The notes below the pieces were generated by a model. That model saw only the letters and a list, made by a program, of their open reading frames with translations. It made no database searches and was not told the origin of the DNA. From positions 1,240,001-1,304,000 of the forward strand of contig NZ_CP039292.1 in NCBI RefSeq assembly GCF_004798665.1: a stretch of DNA of 64,000 nucleotides, in the 5' to 3' direction. Positions 63,914 to 64,000 of this stretch are shown here, piece after piece. The first letter of the stretch is position 1; the number at the start of each line of letters is the position of its first letter. The position numbers and the translations under genes were made by a program. Source of the stretch: Actinomyces procaprae. Its GTDB lineage: Bacteria > Actinomycetota > Actinomycetes > Actinomycetales > Actinomycetaceae.

Positions 63914-64000
63914 CGACGTCAGCGCAAAGCACGCGGGCAAGCCGACTCCAGGCTCCACCCACACCCACAAACACCAAGCGCCAGATATGGCGCAGCAGCG

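Overview
The window is high-GC DNA with short intergenic gaps, GTG starts and ATGA overlaps. The gene content fits an actinobacterium of the Actinomycetaceae, probably Actinomyces or a close relative. Supporting signs are the GlgE glycogen pathway, actinobacterial DUF6350 and DUF3017 proteins around purH, a DivIVA-like polar coiled-coil protein, and Tat-exported lipoprotein sugar binders. The species call is inference from gene content only.

Layout. (1) 1-21022 is a carbohydrate-uptake region. It holds a truncated GH3 beta-glucosidase with swapped domains, a DHA2 exporter, and two parallel sugar ABC modules. Each module has a binding protein, two permeases, a GH13 alpha-glucosidase and its own regulator: LacI for the first, a divergent ROK protein for the second. 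Between them sits a GH31 glucosidase divergent from a second LacI regulator. Neither module has an ATPase gene. (2) 21052-22847 is a compact two-gene cassette of an OLD/AAA_21-like ATPase and a PIN-like nuclease. It looks unlike its neighbours and is the best candidate for an undescribed (defence-like) system. (3) 23013-34148 is core metabolism and membrane proteins: a CPBP protease, a ClC channel, a eukaryote-like fused two-domain phosphofructokinase, DUF6350, a ZTP riboswitch with purH, DUF3017, a dicarboxylate symporter and malate dehydrogenase. (4) 34297-41025 carries small conserved actinobacterial genes, a DivIVA/Scy-like coiled-coil protein, a membrane protein plus a frameshifted lipoprotein, and a YbbN-type co-chaperone. 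(5) 41058-45078 is a damaged glycyl-radical-enzyme locus. The activase and DeoR regulator are both cut at one 14-bp palindrome, the glycyl radical enzyme is frameshifted, and a fructose-6-phosphate aldolase follows. (6) 45602-60654 is a glycogen/alpha-glucan block on the minus strand: glgX, trpS, glgE, treS, maltokinase, glgB, a methyltransferase and glgP. (7) 60920-62735 is etfB-etfA. (8) 62736-64000 is gene-free and rich in repeats.

How the genes fit together. Imported alpha-glucosides are cut inside the cell by the GH13 and GH31 enzymes. Glucose enters glycolysis through the fused PFK. Surplus goes to alpha-glucan through TreS, maltokinase, GlgE and GlgB, and is mobilised by GlgP and GlgX. 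The symporter with malate dehydrogenase, and the glycyl radical enzyme with FSA, suggest fermentative or C4-acid metabolism.

The most unusual non-coding feature is a set of intergenic repeat arrays (13945-14206, 45161-45351, 63220-63499, 63823-63913). Each has short tandem units facing the same units in inverted order, but the unit sequence differs from locus to locus. One element (13945 and 63220) is present twice.
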